Shown: in pieces, positions 6,756 to 15,073 of the stretch
Layout of the letters: each line of letters starts with the position of its first letter
Position numbering within the stretch: the stretch's first letter is position 1
Assembly (NCBI RefSeq): GCF_900454495.1
Contig: NZ_UGSI01000001.1
Span: 4,094,501-4,158,500 of the forward strand
Source of the DNA: Paenibacillus macerans
GTDB taxonomy: Bacteria > Bacillota > Bacilli > Paenibacillales > Paenibacillaceae
Direction of reading: 5' to 3'
Length of the DNA stretch: 64,000 bases
Position numbers and translations under genes: made by a program
The notes under the pieces: model-generated
The model's input: the letters and a program-made list of their open reading frames with translations, nothing else
Databases searched by the model: none
Told to the model about the DNA's origin: nothing

Positions 6756-8162
6756 TTATTCGTTCACGAATACCGTTTTCATTTTGGCGCTATACTGTAC
6801 GTCCAGCCCCAAATCTTGCGCCAGTACGGTGAGTGGCACATAGGTCTTGTGCTCCCCGCCGGTGGTTTGCAAAAAAGCAGGCGACGCCGTCGTCGCCGGA
6901 GTCCCGTTTACCGTAATTTGCCCGGAACCGATCGGGATGACAGCCGTCCGGCTTCCGTAGACGACGCTGGCGGTTTGCGTCCGGGAATCCCATTTGCTCT
7001 GCGCTCCAATCGCCTCGGTAATGTCCTTGATCGCCACAAACGTCCGGCCATTTTTAAGCACCGGCGGATACGGCGTTTTCAGTTCCTTCCCTTTAACGAC
7101 GACGGAAAATGGCGCCACGCCGGTTTTCGCCCCCGTTTCCCGGTAGCTTCCCCAAACGGCCTGCGCGAACACCTTGGCGATTTCCTCGTATCCCGCCTGA
7201 TTCGGATGGATGTCGGATTCCGTGAAAATATGCGTCAATGACAACTCGCGGCCCGCGAACGCCGCAGCCACATGCGCGGTTTGAACAGGCTTCGTTCTGG
7301 CCGCAAACTCGGCGGCGATTCCGTCAACGATCGCGGTAAATTTCCCCGCCATGGCCGTAAGCTCGGCGTAGGCGTCAGCGCCGGCCAAGGGCGGAATCGG
7401 CTGGTACTGATCGGCGAGCACGATTTGCGCCGACGGATTAAGCTCCGTTAGGATGCCAAGCACCTCGCGGACATTTTCCCCATAGGCGTTCAGCACCCCG
7501 TCCGCCCCGGCGCGAAGCTCGTCCAACGTGACGTGCTGCACGTCCGGCAGCAGCCTAAGCAGATCGTTCCCGCCGATCGTAATCGTGATCAGATCCGCCT
7601 GCTCCAGCTGGCGTTTGGCCGCAGCCGTCCCCGCTGCCAACGCCGCCATCCGCGGATCCGCCAGCTTGGGCTGGATCGCGTCGGCCGCGACCGGCTCGCC
7701 TGCCCGGATCGCCGCTACATAGTTTTTGAGGCCTTCGCTGGTCAAACCAAGAATGCCGTAATTGACCGCTCGGGTCCGGCCATGGAACAGACCTTGCTCC
7801 CTGAGCCGTTCAACGAAACCGTACAGGACGCTGCTTGCGTTCACCCCCGGTTCGTACCCAGCGGTAATGGAATCGCCGAGCGCGACGATCAAGTAATCAC
7901 CGTCCTGAACATGTGACTGCATTTGCACCTGCGTCTGCTCCTGCACTTGTGGATGCAACGGCTCCTGTATTTGTGTATGCGTCTGCTCTTGCACCTGTGC
8001 CACTTCCCCCTCTAGCGGCCGAGCCTGCATACGCCCCTGTTCCGCCTCGGCCATCGCGGCGCCGCCGCTGGTCAACAATAAAATAAGCGCCATAGCTCCC
8101 GTCGGCAATAATCGTTTCCAAAGTACTCTCCCAAGTCCATTCCCAATTCGAATTTGCACCAT
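6756..8162 (-). CDS. Secreted SGNH/GDSL-family hydrolase with C-terminal copper-amine-oxidase-like stalk domain
   Basis: 468 residues. A signal peptide (about 1-38, ending GGAAMAEA) is followed by a Gln-rich linker (EQTHTQIQEPLHPQVQEQTQ). The SGNH hydrolase domain has block I ALGDSITAG (Ser98), a GGND-type block (TIGGNDLLRL) and block V DIHPNQAGY (Asp317, His319). The last about 110 residues (from SVVVKGKELKTPYPPVLKNG) form a copper amine oxidase N-terminal-like domain, common on Paenibacillus exported proteins and thought to bind the cell wall. It probably deacylates a lipid, polysaccharide or peptidoglycan substituent outside the cell; the substrate is unknown. It appears monocistronic. Confidence 0.87.
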   Translation of the reverse strand: MVQIRIGNGLGRVLWKRLLPTGAMALILLLTSGGAAMAEAEQGRMQARPLEGEVAQVQEQTHTQIQEPLHPQVQEQTQVQMQSHVQDGDYLIVALGDSITAGYEPGVNASSVLYGFVERLREQGLFHGRTRAVNYGILGLTSEGLKNYVAAIRAGEPVAADAIQPKLADPRMAALAAGTAAAKRQLEQADLITITIGGNDLLRLLPDVQHVTLDELRAGADGVLNAYGENVREVLGILTELNPSAQIVLADQYQPIPPLAGADAYAELTAMAGKFTAIVDGIAAEFAARTKPVQTAHVAAAFAGRELSLTHIFTESDIHPNQAGYEEIAKVFAQAVWGSYRETGAKTGVAPFSVVVKGKELKTPYPPVLKNGRTFVAIKDITEAIGAQSKWDSRTQTASVVYGSRTAVIPIGSGQITVNGTPATTASPAFLQTTGGEHKTYVPLTVLAQDLGLDVQYSAKMKTVFVNE

Positions 8163-8474
8163 CCCACTCCACCCCTTGTCCCGCCGATTTGATAAACTAG
8201 TCTCGCCCGAAAACGTAACGGACCGTAATGACGTTATTCGCTCATTTCCCGGATATTTCCCAACTTAACGGACAGAGCAGACGCTATCGGGCTACAAATT
8301 AACGGATTGGGCTGATTTGAGCCAAATAAGGTCTGCTCGGTCCGTTACAATTTTTGCTTCCCTGTTTTTGAACAAATAACGCCTCTCAGGTCCCTTAGAA
8401 TCTCCGCCGAACCTTCAACTTGTGTAATCCTTCTTGCGCAACTTAAACTTACTTTATCCGGGGTCGATCATTAC
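8163..8474. other. Intergenic region with TAACGGACCG-type dispersed repeats
   Basis: No gene. Between 8213 and 8400 several diverged units recur in both orientations: AACGGACCGTAATGACGTTA, AACGGACAGAGCAGACG, AAATAAGGTCTGCTCGGTCC and AAATAACGCCTCTCAGGTCC. Their architecture (a TTATTTG/AAATAA word, a variable core and a CCGTTA word) parallels the repeats at 21.8-22.1 and 57.7-57.9 kb. Confidence 0.5.
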
Positions 8475-8505
8475 AAAAAGCCTGGGACATTTGCCGCCCC
8501 AGGCT
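8475..8505 (-). terminator. Rho-independent terminator on the minus strand
   Basis: AGCCTGGG (8498-8505 read on the minus strand) pairs with CCCAGGCT (8479-8486) and is followed by TTTTT. It ends transcription coming from the small gene at 8701-8949 and possibly the inositol monophosphatase gene; the roughly 195 bp between terminator and gene show nothing convincing. Confidence 0.7.
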
Positions 8506-8700
8506 AAAGTTGCCTCTTGTGCCGACAGCTTCCCGCTTGCCGACCGTTTACCGCTTTCCGGCAGTTTAGAGAGCCCGATCACCGCTCGTATTTTTGCTCT
8601 CGCGCACTCATCTTCTCCCCGACGCCTTGCACAATGCCATGCACAGCAGGCCCTTAACGCATACAGCCGCCCTTCCATCAGCCGGGCGGAGCCGGCAGGG

Positions 8701-8949
8701 TTATTCCTTCTTTCCGTCGGCACGCTTGGCTTTTTTCAAATATTCGTCGTACCGTCCATCGAGTTCCTTGCCCATTTTCCGGTAGGCCAACGTTTCCTCT
8801 ACAATCGGATCCAGCGTCGTCTGGACCCGGATCTCGTATCTCGGAGACAAGCGTCTCCGTTCTTCCTTTCGGCGCTCCTCTTCACTGCCGTATTCCCCTT
8901 CCGTCAGCATCTCGCTGAGCTCACGTTCCAACTCTTTATGATCGCTCAT
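8701..8949 (-). CDS. Small charged hypothetical protein
   Basis: 82 residues, strongly charged (MSDHKELERELSEMLTEGEY... KKAKRADGKKE) and predicted helical, with no membrane segment or known motif. The start follows GAAGGGGTGTCCAGGG, a plausible ribosome site. It lies 217 bp downstream of the inositol monophosphatase gene on the same strand and ahead of a terminator. I do not recognise the family. Composition and start signal make it a credible gene. Confidence 0.6.
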   Translation of the reverse strand: MSDHKELERELSEMLTEGEYGSEEERRKEERRRLSPRYEIRVQTTLDPIVEETLAYRKMGKELDGRYDEYLKKAKRADGKKE

Positions 8950-8997
8950 CCCTGGACACCCCTTCCGGTTAAATTGGCTTTATCGGTTGCCGCTACG

Positions 8998-9126
8998 GCC
9001 ACTGATCACCAGTGCTGTTGTTCACTAGTGGTGTTGTTCACTAGTGCTGTTGTTTACCGGTACCACTGCTCCCAGCGCTACTATCTCAGCACTAAGCTCT
9101 CAGCACTACTGCTCCCGGCACTACTG
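8998..9126. repeat. Degenerate short tandem repeats (CACTAGTG/CACTACTGCTC type)
   Basis: Units around 10-20 bp such as GTTGTTCACTAGTG and GCACTACTGCTC recur imperfectly. This fills the gap between the small hypothetical gene and the inositol monophosphatase gene. It resembles the degenerate tandem tracts at 57.4 and 63.8 kb. Confidence 0.45.
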
Positions 9127-9166
9127 CTCGCCACCCTGGCAAATCGGCCGAATGAGCCGGTAAGCT

Positions 9167-10036
9167 TTACATCCCCGTGGCGTCCGCGCTCTTCAAAACC
9201 CCCAGCAGTTCGTTGTGGATTTTGCCGTTGCTGGCTGCCAGGTGACGAACGCCGATGTCATAAGGGTTGCCTACGGTATCGGTGACTATTCCTCCCGATT
9301 CCGCGACGATCAGCGCCCCCGCGGCGACATCCCAGGCATTCAGCCCTACTTCATAATATCCGCTCAGCCGTCCGGCCGCGACATAGGCCAGATGCAGGGC
9401 GGCCGAGCCGGCGGCGCGCAGGCTGCGAACCTCGCCGGACAAGGCGTTCAAGCCGCGCATATTTGTCGGCAGCGCGAACTCCCGGTCGGGGTTGAAGCCA
9501 ACCGCCACCACGCTGTCCGAAAGCACCGACTCCGCCGAGACCTTGCATTTTTGACCATGCATATAAGCGCCCTTGCCTTTTTCCGCCAAAAACAATTCGT
9601 CGCGCATCGGGTCGTAAATGACGCCGACGGTAACTTCCCCGCGATACGCAAGCGCGATCGATACGCAAAAAAACGGAAACCCGTGCACAAAATTGGTCGT
9701 GCCGTCGATCGGATCGACGATCCACAAATATTCCGCTTCGCTTGCCGCGGCGAGCGCGGCCGCCGAAGCCGCCGCCCCGGGAGCGACTCCTTCTTCGCCG
9801 AGAATGCTGTGATCCGGGAAGTGCGTCAAAATCAGTTTGCGGATCATCGCTTCGGCGCCCTTGTCCACATCCGTCACCAAATCGCGCGAAGAAAGCTTCG
9901 TGCCGAGCTCGCCGTAACCGCCGAGCTTGCTCTTGATCCATTCCCCCGCCTTGGATGCGCAGTTGATCGCCACGGCCGTCGGGCTTTTACTGCCCACCAC
10001 ATATGGTACTTTCGGATTTGATTCCAATGGTTTCAC
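9167..10036 (-). CDS. suhB: Inositol monophosphatase family protein
   Basis: 289 residues from a GTG preceded by GAAGGTAGA. The metal-dependent phosphatase signatures are in place: GEEG (metal-binding Glu), DPIDGTTNFVHG (catalytic Asp residues), and the C-terminal AWDVAAGALIVAESGG. Members dephosphorylate inositol phosphates, and related ones act on fructose-1,6-bisphosphate, PAP or histidinol phosphate, so the substrate remains open. An Ala-rich insert (APGAAASAAALAAASEA) follows the GEEG motif and is slightly longer than usual. Confidence 0.88.
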   Translation of the reverse strand: MKPLESNPKVPYVVGSKSPTAVAINCASKAGEWIKSKLGGYGELGTKLSSRDLVTDVDKGAEAMIRKLILTHFPDHSILGEEGVAPGAAASAAALAAASEAEYLWIVDPIDGTTNFVHGFPFFCVSIALAYRGEVTVGVIYDPMRDELFLAEKGKGAYMHGQKCKVSAESVLSDSVVAVGFNPDREFALPTNMRGLNALSGEVRSLRAAGSAALHLAYVAAGRLSGYYEVGLNAWDVAAGALIVAESGGIVTDTVGNPYDIGVRHLAASNGKIHNELLGVLKSADATGM

Positions 10037-10247
10037 TCTACCTTCATCTTAAACTTGTAATGCTTCACCCGTAAATCTATACGTCCCGCAAAGGGCAAAG
10101 TTGCGTCCTTTTTCCCTTTTTCGCACCGTTTACGCATCAGGCGTGCAGGGCACGCCCGGGCCGCCCATATGCAAAAAGTTCGCATCCGGAGCGGGCCTCT
10201 TCAAGGCCCCGCCGGAAACGAACTTCTTCTTCATGAAATGCGGCGGT

Positions 10248-11018
10248 TTAAGCGCCGACGATATTGTAGCCGCCATCCACGAAAATAACTTCCCCGGTAA
10301 TGCCCCGGGAGAGATGGCTGAGCAGGAACATCGCCGTATCGCCTACTTCCGCGGTTTCGGTCGTTTTGCGCAGCGGCGCCTTTTCCTCCACCTGCTTCAG
10401 GATGGAGTTGAAGTCGCTGATGCCCTTCGCCGCCAAAGTGCGGATCGGACCGGCGGAAATCGCGTTGACGCGGATGTTTTTCGGGCCGAGATCGTTCGCC
10501 AAATAGCGCACCGATGCCTCCAGCCCCGCTTTGGCCACGCCCATCACGTTGTAGTTGCGCATCACGCGCTCCGAACCCATGTACGTCATCGTCATGATGC
10601 TGCCGCCTTCGGTCATCAGCGGCGCAAGCCGCTGCGACACGGCCACGAGCGAGTACACGCTGATATCGTTGGCCAGGGCAAAGCCTTCGCGGGAGGTGTC
10701 CACAAAATCGCCGGCCAAATCTTCGGCTTTGGCAAACGCGATGCTGTGCACGAGCCCGTGCAGCACGCCGAACTCGCTGCGCAGCGCTTCCGCCAGCGTG
10801 TCGATCTCCGCGTCCACCGTTACGTTGCACGGCAGAATCAGCGAATTCGGAATCGTTTCGGCCAGCTTGCGCACGCGGCCTTCCACGCGTTCGCTTTCGT
10901 ATGTAAACGCCAGGCGCGCGCCCTGCTCCGCAAGGCTTTGGGCGATCGCCCAAGCGATGCTGCGCTCGTTGGCAACCCCCATCACGATAATATTTTTACC
11001 TGCCAATAAATCACCCAT
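10248..11018 (-). CDS. fabI: Enoyl-[acyl-carrier-protein] reductase (NADH), FabI
   Basis: 256 residues starting MGDLLAGKNIIVMGVANERS. Two adjacent ATGs exist; the second is 6 nt after GAGGAGG and is preferred. An SDR fold with the FabI-type cofactor motif GVANERSIAWAIA and the catalytic YNVMGVAK (Tyr-x6-Lys), then GPIRTLAAKGI and a C-terminal GEVIFVDGGYNIVG. It carries out the last reduction step of fatty-acid elongation in the cytoplasm and is the target class for triclosan. A short plus-strand ORF in the 5' region of this locus is a shadow. Confidence 0.95.
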   Translation of the reverse strand: MGDLLAGKNIIVMGVANERSIAWAIAQSLAEQGARLAFTYESERVEGRVRKLAETIPNSLILPCNVTVDAEIDTLAEALRSEFGVLHGLVHSIAFAKAEDLAGDFVDTSREGFALANDISVYSLVAVSQRLAPLMTEGGSIMTMTYMGSERVMRNYNVMGVAKAGLEASVRYLANDLGPKNIRVNAISAGPIRTLAAKGISDFNSILKQVEEKAPLRKTTETAEVGDTAMFLLSHLSRGITGEVIFVDGGYNIVGA

Positions 11019-11112
11019 CATGATCCTCCTCAATAAAGACACTTCATTTTGTACAACTTACCTTATTTGCCGGCTTTATTCAAGGGATGCGCCGCCGGAG
11101 CTTGTCCCATCT

Positions 11113-12111
11113 TTAAGGCCGAATCCGCACGGTAGCCCCGTCCAGCACCTCCACGCCTTCTCCGCTGTAATCTTTAAGCTCCTCCATCAGCGCGAACAAG
11201 GCGCCGTCCTTCAGTTTTGCTTCCAGCATGACGTCCACCCGCTCGGAGTAAGGCGCGATGCTGCGCAGAAAATCGAGCAGCGGCCCGGCGGCGACATGGT
11301 CGGCATGCCCGCGCGGGTCGCCGGCGCTTTTCGGGCTGGACGCGTGAATCTTCGGCGGCAGCGGGTCGTCCGCCGGAGAATCCGCCTGGGCGTACGGCGC
11401 AGACCACGCCATTACCCGCGGCCACAGCTCGGCCAGGGTCTCGCCGGCGTTGTTCACCCATTGGTGATGGATATCAAGCACCATCGGGACCCCAAGCGCT
11501 TCGCACAGCTCCAGCGTCTCGGGGGCATTAAACGTCTTGTCGTCGTTTTCCAACGTCAGCCGCCGCTTGATGCGGTCCGGCAGCGCCGCGACATTGGCCT
11601 GGAAGCGTTCGGCCGCCGCCGGCTTGTCCCCGTAAGCTCCGCCCACGTGGATGTTGTTTTTGGCCCGCGCGTTCAGCCCCATCGCTTCAAACATAGCGAC
11701 ATGGTATTCCAGATCGCGGATGGAGGATTCAAGCACTTCGGGCCGCGGCGTGCTGAACACCGTAAAATGATCGGGATGAAAAGACACCCGAAGCCCCTGT
11801 TCCTTTACGTAGTTCCCCACGGCGGCAAACGGTTCCCGCAGCGCTTCGTAAGGATTCCAGTCCGACAGCGCTTCATGCGTTGCCAGCGGAATCAGCTTCG
11901 AGGAGAAGCGGTAGACCCGGATGTCGCTCGCTACGTTATGCCGCAGAAGCCGCAGCGTATTGTGCAGATTTTCCGCGGCGATCCGCTCGAGGCGCCGGAT
12001 GGCGGCGTCCCGGTCGGCCAGGCTTTGGAACGTTTTGAACGTCATCGTTTTCGACGGCGAAGCGTCCTTGATGACGGTCGACATGGCCACATAGCCAAAG
12101 CGCACGATCAT
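11113..12111 (-). CDS. uvsE: UV damage endonuclease UvsE (UVDE)
   Basis: 332 residues starting MIVRFGYVAMSTVIKDASPS, the typical UVDE N-terminus. TIM-barrel nuclease features include HPDHFTVFSTPRPEVLESS, NNIHVGGAYGDK, LTLENDD and MVLDIHHQWVN, which supply the metal-binding His/Glu/Asp residues. It nicks DNA 5' of cyclobutane dimers and 6-4 photoproducts and works beside spore-photoproduct repair in spore formers. The ATG overlaps, as ATGA, the TGA that closes the upstream small gene in its restored frame, so the two were probably translationally coupled. Confidence 0.93.
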   Translation of the reverse strand: MIVRFGYVAMSTVIKDASPSKTMTFKTFQSLADRDAAIRRLERIAAENLHNTLRLLRHNVASDIRVYRFSSKLIPLATHEALSDWNPYEALREPFAAVGNYVKEQGLRVSFHPDHFTVFSTPRPEVLESSIRDLEYHVAMFEAMGLNARAKNNIHVGGAYGDKPAAAERFQANVAALPDRIKRRLTLENDDKTFNAPETLELCEALGVPMVLDIHHQWVNNAGETLAELWPRVMAWSAPYAQADSPADDPLPPKIHASSPKSAGDPRGHADHVAAGPLLDFLRSIAPYSERVDVMLEAKLKDGALFALMEELKDYSGEGVEVLDGATVRIRP

Positions 12112-12430
12112 GAAGCGGACGTTTCTCCGAAAAACATCTCGTAAGCCAGAGCGTCTGTACCTTGGACTCTTCTTCCGTCAGCTGGCGCACCAGCTCCAGC
12201 TCCACCGATGTAACTTCCTCTCCATTGAAATTGATTTCGGCGACGCAGGCGGTGATTTTGACGATGGCCACCGCCTTGTTGCCGGGCGTATAGGCGATCA
12301 CCTTTTGCCCGGTCGGAAACACCCGCAGCCCCTGCTTCAGCATTTTGCCGCGGCCATATTCCAGCAGTTCATACAGTTCCTGCTCATTTTTGAATTTGCA
12401 GACGGAGTTGAATTCCGTTTGAAAACCCAT
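12108..12430 (-). pseudogene. Small conserved-type hypothetical protein with a frameshift near its 3' end
   Basis: The N-terminal part reads MGFQTEFNSVCKFKNEQELY through VELELVRQLTEEESKVQ from an ATG behind AAGGAAGGAAGTGAGCCG. In this frame translation then runs on into antisense-like sequence inside uvsE. One frame over, near 12148-12152, the DNA encodes ALAYEMFFGETSAS and stops at a TGA overlapping the uvsE ATG, which looks like the authentic C-terminus. A single-base deletion (or sequencing error) around GTACAGACGCTC explains this. The protein is small, soluble and of a family I do not name with confidence. Confidence 0.65.
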
Positions 12431-12472
12431 CGGCTCACTTCCTTCCTTAGATTGGTTAAGGTTAAAGCGGTT

Positions 12473-12675
12473 GTTCAAAAAGTCATCTTTCCATGACGAA
12501 GCCGTTCATGAAGAGGGTTCGGCGTCGAATCTTGAATTCAGCCGGGCCTTCCGTTGCTCACGTAGGCTCACCTACGCTCCGCTACTCAGTCCCTAGCTTC
12601 ATCCGACCTACAGTGTTTTGAAAAAACGCACATCGTAAGCATACGCTTCGGTCCTGAAAACCCGACTTTTTGAAC
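12473..12675 (-). repeat. MITE-like dispersed element, copy A
   Basis: 203 bp bounded by a perfect 12-bp terminal inverted repeat (GTTCAAAAAGTC at 12473-12484, GACTTTTTGAAC at 12664-12675). Its right-hand 86 bp match the left end of the element at 31306-31559 in inverted orientation, with only about three differences by eye. It sits between the small gene upstream of uvsE and ddl, just behind the ddl stop codon. No coding capacity is seen. Confidence 0.7.
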
Positions 12676-12681
12676 TCGAAC

Positions 12682-13779
12682 TTAAAGCACGCCGCTCTCG
12701 AACTCCAGGTTTTGCCGGGCTTCGTAGCGCTCAAGCGCCAGCCCGATCAAGCGGTCCAGCAGCGTTTCATAGGACACCCCCGTCTCACGCCACAGCAGCG
12801 GGTACATGCTGAACGGGGTAAAACCCGGCATCGTGTTGACTTCGTTGATCCATATCGCCTGATCCGCTTTCCGCACAAAAAAATCGGCGCGGCAAAGCCC
12901 GCTCCCCGAAATCGCTTTGAACGCCTTGACGGCCAGGTCCCGGATCCGTTCGGCCAATTCCGGGTCCAGCGGTGCCGGGATAAGCATTTGCGATTTGCCG
13001 TCCAAATATTTGGCCTGGTAATCGTAGTATTCACCGGAAGAGACGATTTCCCCCGGGACGGACGGCAAAGGTTCGTCATTGCCGAGCACCCCGACCTCCA
13101 CCTCGCGGGCGTCGACGAACTCCTCGACGATCACCTTCACGTCATAACGAAGCGCGATCGCGATCGAATTCATCAACTCGTCCCGCGTTCTCGCTTTGGA
13201 AATGCCCACACTGGAGCCGAGATTGGCGGGCTTCACGAAGCATGGGTAGCCAAGCTTATCCTCGATGCCCTGGACCAGCGTATGGCTTGCCCGCTCCCAT
13301 TCCGAAGCGGTGAAGTAGCAATACTTGCACTGCGCAAGGCCAGCTTCGGCGAACAGCTTTTTCATGATGACCTTATCCATCCCCGCGGCCGAAGCGAGCA
13401 CGCCGGCCCCCACATAAGGCAGGTCGGCCATTTCGAACAGCCCCTGAATCGTCCCGTCCTCGCCGTTCGTCCCGTGCAGCAGCGGAAACGCTACGTCGAT
13501 GGCCGACTCGCCGGTCGAGAGCTTTCCGAACAGCAGGCTCATCGCCGCCGCCGTATCGCCCGCGCCGCTTTCCAGCTTCAGCTCCTCGAGCGCCGAGAAC
13601 GGAGCCGACAGCTTGCCGCCCACGCTCCATTTTCCCTGTTTGTCGATATAAAAAGGAAGCAACTCGTATTTATCGTAATTAAACGCCTGCGAAACGGCGA
13701 AGGCCGTCTGCAGCGATACTTCATGTTCTCCCGATTTGCCCCCGTAGATAAGCCCTACGGTCAATTTGTCCTGTCCCAT
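12682..13779 (-). CDS. ddl: D-alanine--D-alanine ligase
   Basis: 365 residues from ATG after AAAGAGGTTTACCC. An ATP-grasp ligase: N-terminal VGLIYGGKSGEHEVSL, the central FVKPANLGSSVGISK loop, the omega-loop EYYDYQAKY whose Tyr-Lys pair is typical of D-Ala-D-Ala rather than D-Ala-D-Lac ligases, and the C-terminal metal site WINEVNTMPGFTPFSMYP. It makes the dipeptide terminus of the peptidoglycan precursor in the cytoplasm. Nothing suggests a vancomycin-resistance type. It is probably transcribed alone or together with the preceding minus-strand amidase gene. Confidence 0.95.
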   Translation of the reverse strand: MGQDKLTVGLIYGGKSGEHEVSLQTAFAVSQAFNYDKYELLPFYIDKQGKWSVGGKLSAPFSALEELKLESGAGDTAAAMSLLFGKLSTGESAIDVAFPLLHGTNGEDGTIQGLFEMADLPYVGAGVLASAAGMDKVIMKKLFAEAGLAQCKYCYFTASEWERASHTLVQGIEDKLGYPCFVKPANLGSSVGISKARTRDELMNSIAIALRYDVKVIVEEFVDAREVEVGVLGNDEPLPSVPGEIVSSGEYYDYQAKYLDGKSQMLIPAPLDPELAERIRDLAVKAFKAISGSGLCRADFFVRKADQAIWINEVNTMPGFTPFSMYPLLWRETGVSYETLLDRLIGLALERYEARQNLEFESGVL

Positions 13780-13805
13780 GGGTAAACCTCTTTTCTTTTG
13801 TTATG

Positions 13806-13841
13806 CAACCTTCTTGGTGCTGAAAAGCCGACTTTTTAAAC
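13806..13841. repeat. Possible end fragment of the MITE-like element
   Basis: GGTGCTGAAAAGCCGACTTTTTAAAC resembles the right end of copy A (GGTCCTGAAAACCCGACTTTTTGAAC) in the gap between ddl and the amidase-domain gene. It is only about 26-36 bp, so it could be a decayed copy or coincidence. Confidence 0.35.
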
Positions 13842-13849
13842 CCTCACTT

Positions 13850-14851
13850 TCAAAACCGGTCCGCGATATGAAAAAAACGATACACCGTATTTTCGCCCCA
13901 GGCGTAGGAATCCCGGTAGTCCCAATAGCGGTGTTTGCTTGGCGTCGTATGGGCGTTGACCAGCGGCATCCCGCCGGCGTCGAAGGCGGTGACGATCGTG
14001 CTGTGCTGGAACCTGCCGTTGCCGTCCCAGTCGTAGATGATCACATCCCCCAGCTCCAGCTGCTCCGGACGTTCGCGGATTTCGGCGCGCAGCCCGGCGT
14101 CGCTGCGGGCGAGATGGCCGTGCAGCGCATGCGCCACGGACCAGCTGTAACTCCAGGCTTCCCGTCCGCCGACGTAACCTTTGTACCACCAGCCCGATTC
14201 TCTTTTTCCAGTATAGTTTATTGGGGCTCCGCCTGCAAAGAGGCATTGCGAGATATAATTGGTGCAGTCGACTTCAAAAGCGGCGAATTCCGGGTTGAAC
14301 CCGTCCCACCACCGATCGGCGTACAGCACCGCATCTTCGCGCCGGTAAGCAATCCCCCTTGGCGGGCTCCCCCCAAGCAGCTCGCGGTTTAAGAACGGGC
14401 GCGGCGCCGCCGGCCTGCGGCCTTCCCCGGCTTCGTCCGGCGCCGGAAAAGGCAGCGACGGATGGCGCTCCGGCACCGGCAGCTCCACGCGCGAGACGAC
14501 CCAGCCCGCCCTGTCGCGCTGCAGCGTCAGCCGCTGCTTTTCGATCCGCTCCTCCTGGTGGCGCGCCCCGCCTTTTTCGTAATATATTTTTTTCAACAGC
14601 TGCAGATCGACTTCGAGCTCGCCTTCCCGTTTTTCGATTTCCCGCACCAGCTTGGCCCGCGTTTCACAGCGCAGCGGCGCCGCTCCCCGGCTGCGATACC
14701 ACATGTCCAGCTTCCGTTTGCGCTCTCCGCGCCGCAGCAGGTAATCCAGGTCGGTTACGACCGTTCCTGCGCTCGGGGTCCGGTAATCCACTTCATCCTG
14801 GTTCTGTTCGTTCACATATATGGACAACGTTTTTCTCCATTCTTCCGCCAC
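13850..14851 (-). CDS. Amidase-domain (Amidase_6-type) protein
   Basis: 333 residues from a GTG placed 8 nt after AAAAGGAGG. The first about 150 residues are a charged, helical region (ERKRKLDMWYRSRG, EKREGELEVDLQLLKKIYYE). The C-terminal about 160 residues match the putative amidase domain found in Bacillus and Paenibacillus: NRELLGG, YRREDAVLYADRWW, FEVDCTNYISQCLFAGG (candidate nucleophile Cys), GDVIIYDWDGNGRFQHSTIV (candidate catalytic His) and the closing NAHTTPSKHRYWDYR. A cell-wall or peptide amide hydrolase is likely. No signal peptide is visible, so it probably acts inside the cell or is released without one. Confidence 0.82.
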   Translation of the reverse strand: MAEEWRKTLSIYVNEQNQDEVDYRTPSAGTVVTDLDYLLRRGERKRKLDMWYRSRGAAPLRCETRAKLVREIEKREGELEVDLQLLKKIYYEKGGARHQEERIEKQRLTLQRDRAGWVVSRVELPVPERHPSLPFPAPDEAGEGRRPAAPRPFLNRELLGGSPPRGIAYRREDAVLYADRWWDGFNPEFAAFEVDCTNYISQCLFAGGAPINYTGKRESGWWYKGYVGGREAWSYSWSVAHALHGHLARSDAGLRAEIRERPEQLELGDVIIYDWDGNGRFQHSTIVTAFDAGGMPLVNAHTTPSKHRYWDYRDSYAWGENTVYRFFHIADRF

Positions 14852-14986
14852 TGTTCACGCCTCCTTTTCCATTAGTTCCAAGTATATGAACGCCCGTACG
14901 GGAGTATGTTCCCCGAAGGCGGCCATGAAAGCCCATTCAACCGCGTCAATTCGGCAAAATCAGGCGGGAGCGGCCGCAAAAAGTTC

Positions 14987-15015
14987 TTTACTCTCCAGGT
15001 CAGGGACGGTATACT
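14987..15015 (+). promoter_or_regulatory. SigA-type promoter of acnA
   Basis: TTTACT (14987-14992) and TATACT (15010-15015) are separated by 17 bp, 59 bp before the aconitase start codon. This is close to the vegetative consensus and places the palindrome at 15043-15059 downstream of the transcription start, a repressor-like position. Confidence 0.65.
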
Positions 15016-15042
15016 AAATGAAGCGGTTATTTTTGAAATTAT

Positions 15043-15059
15043 GTTTCACCTAATGAAAC
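15043..15059. promoter_or_regulatory. Palindromic operator GTTTCA-N5-TGAAAC in front of acnA
   Basis: GTTTCACCTAATGAAAC lies between the acnA promoter and its AAGGAGG ribosome site. Both half-sites are identical to those in the putative operator of the IclR-type gene at 23175-23191, suggesting a shared regulator. TTTCA/TGAAA half-sites are usual for IclR-family proteins. Confidence 0.55.
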
Positions 15060-15073
15060 AAGGAGGTACATTT

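Noticed and set aside
13373..13630. Arg/Gly-rich minus-strand ORF within ddl
   Set aside because: It is an out-of-frame shadow of the ddl coding sequence.
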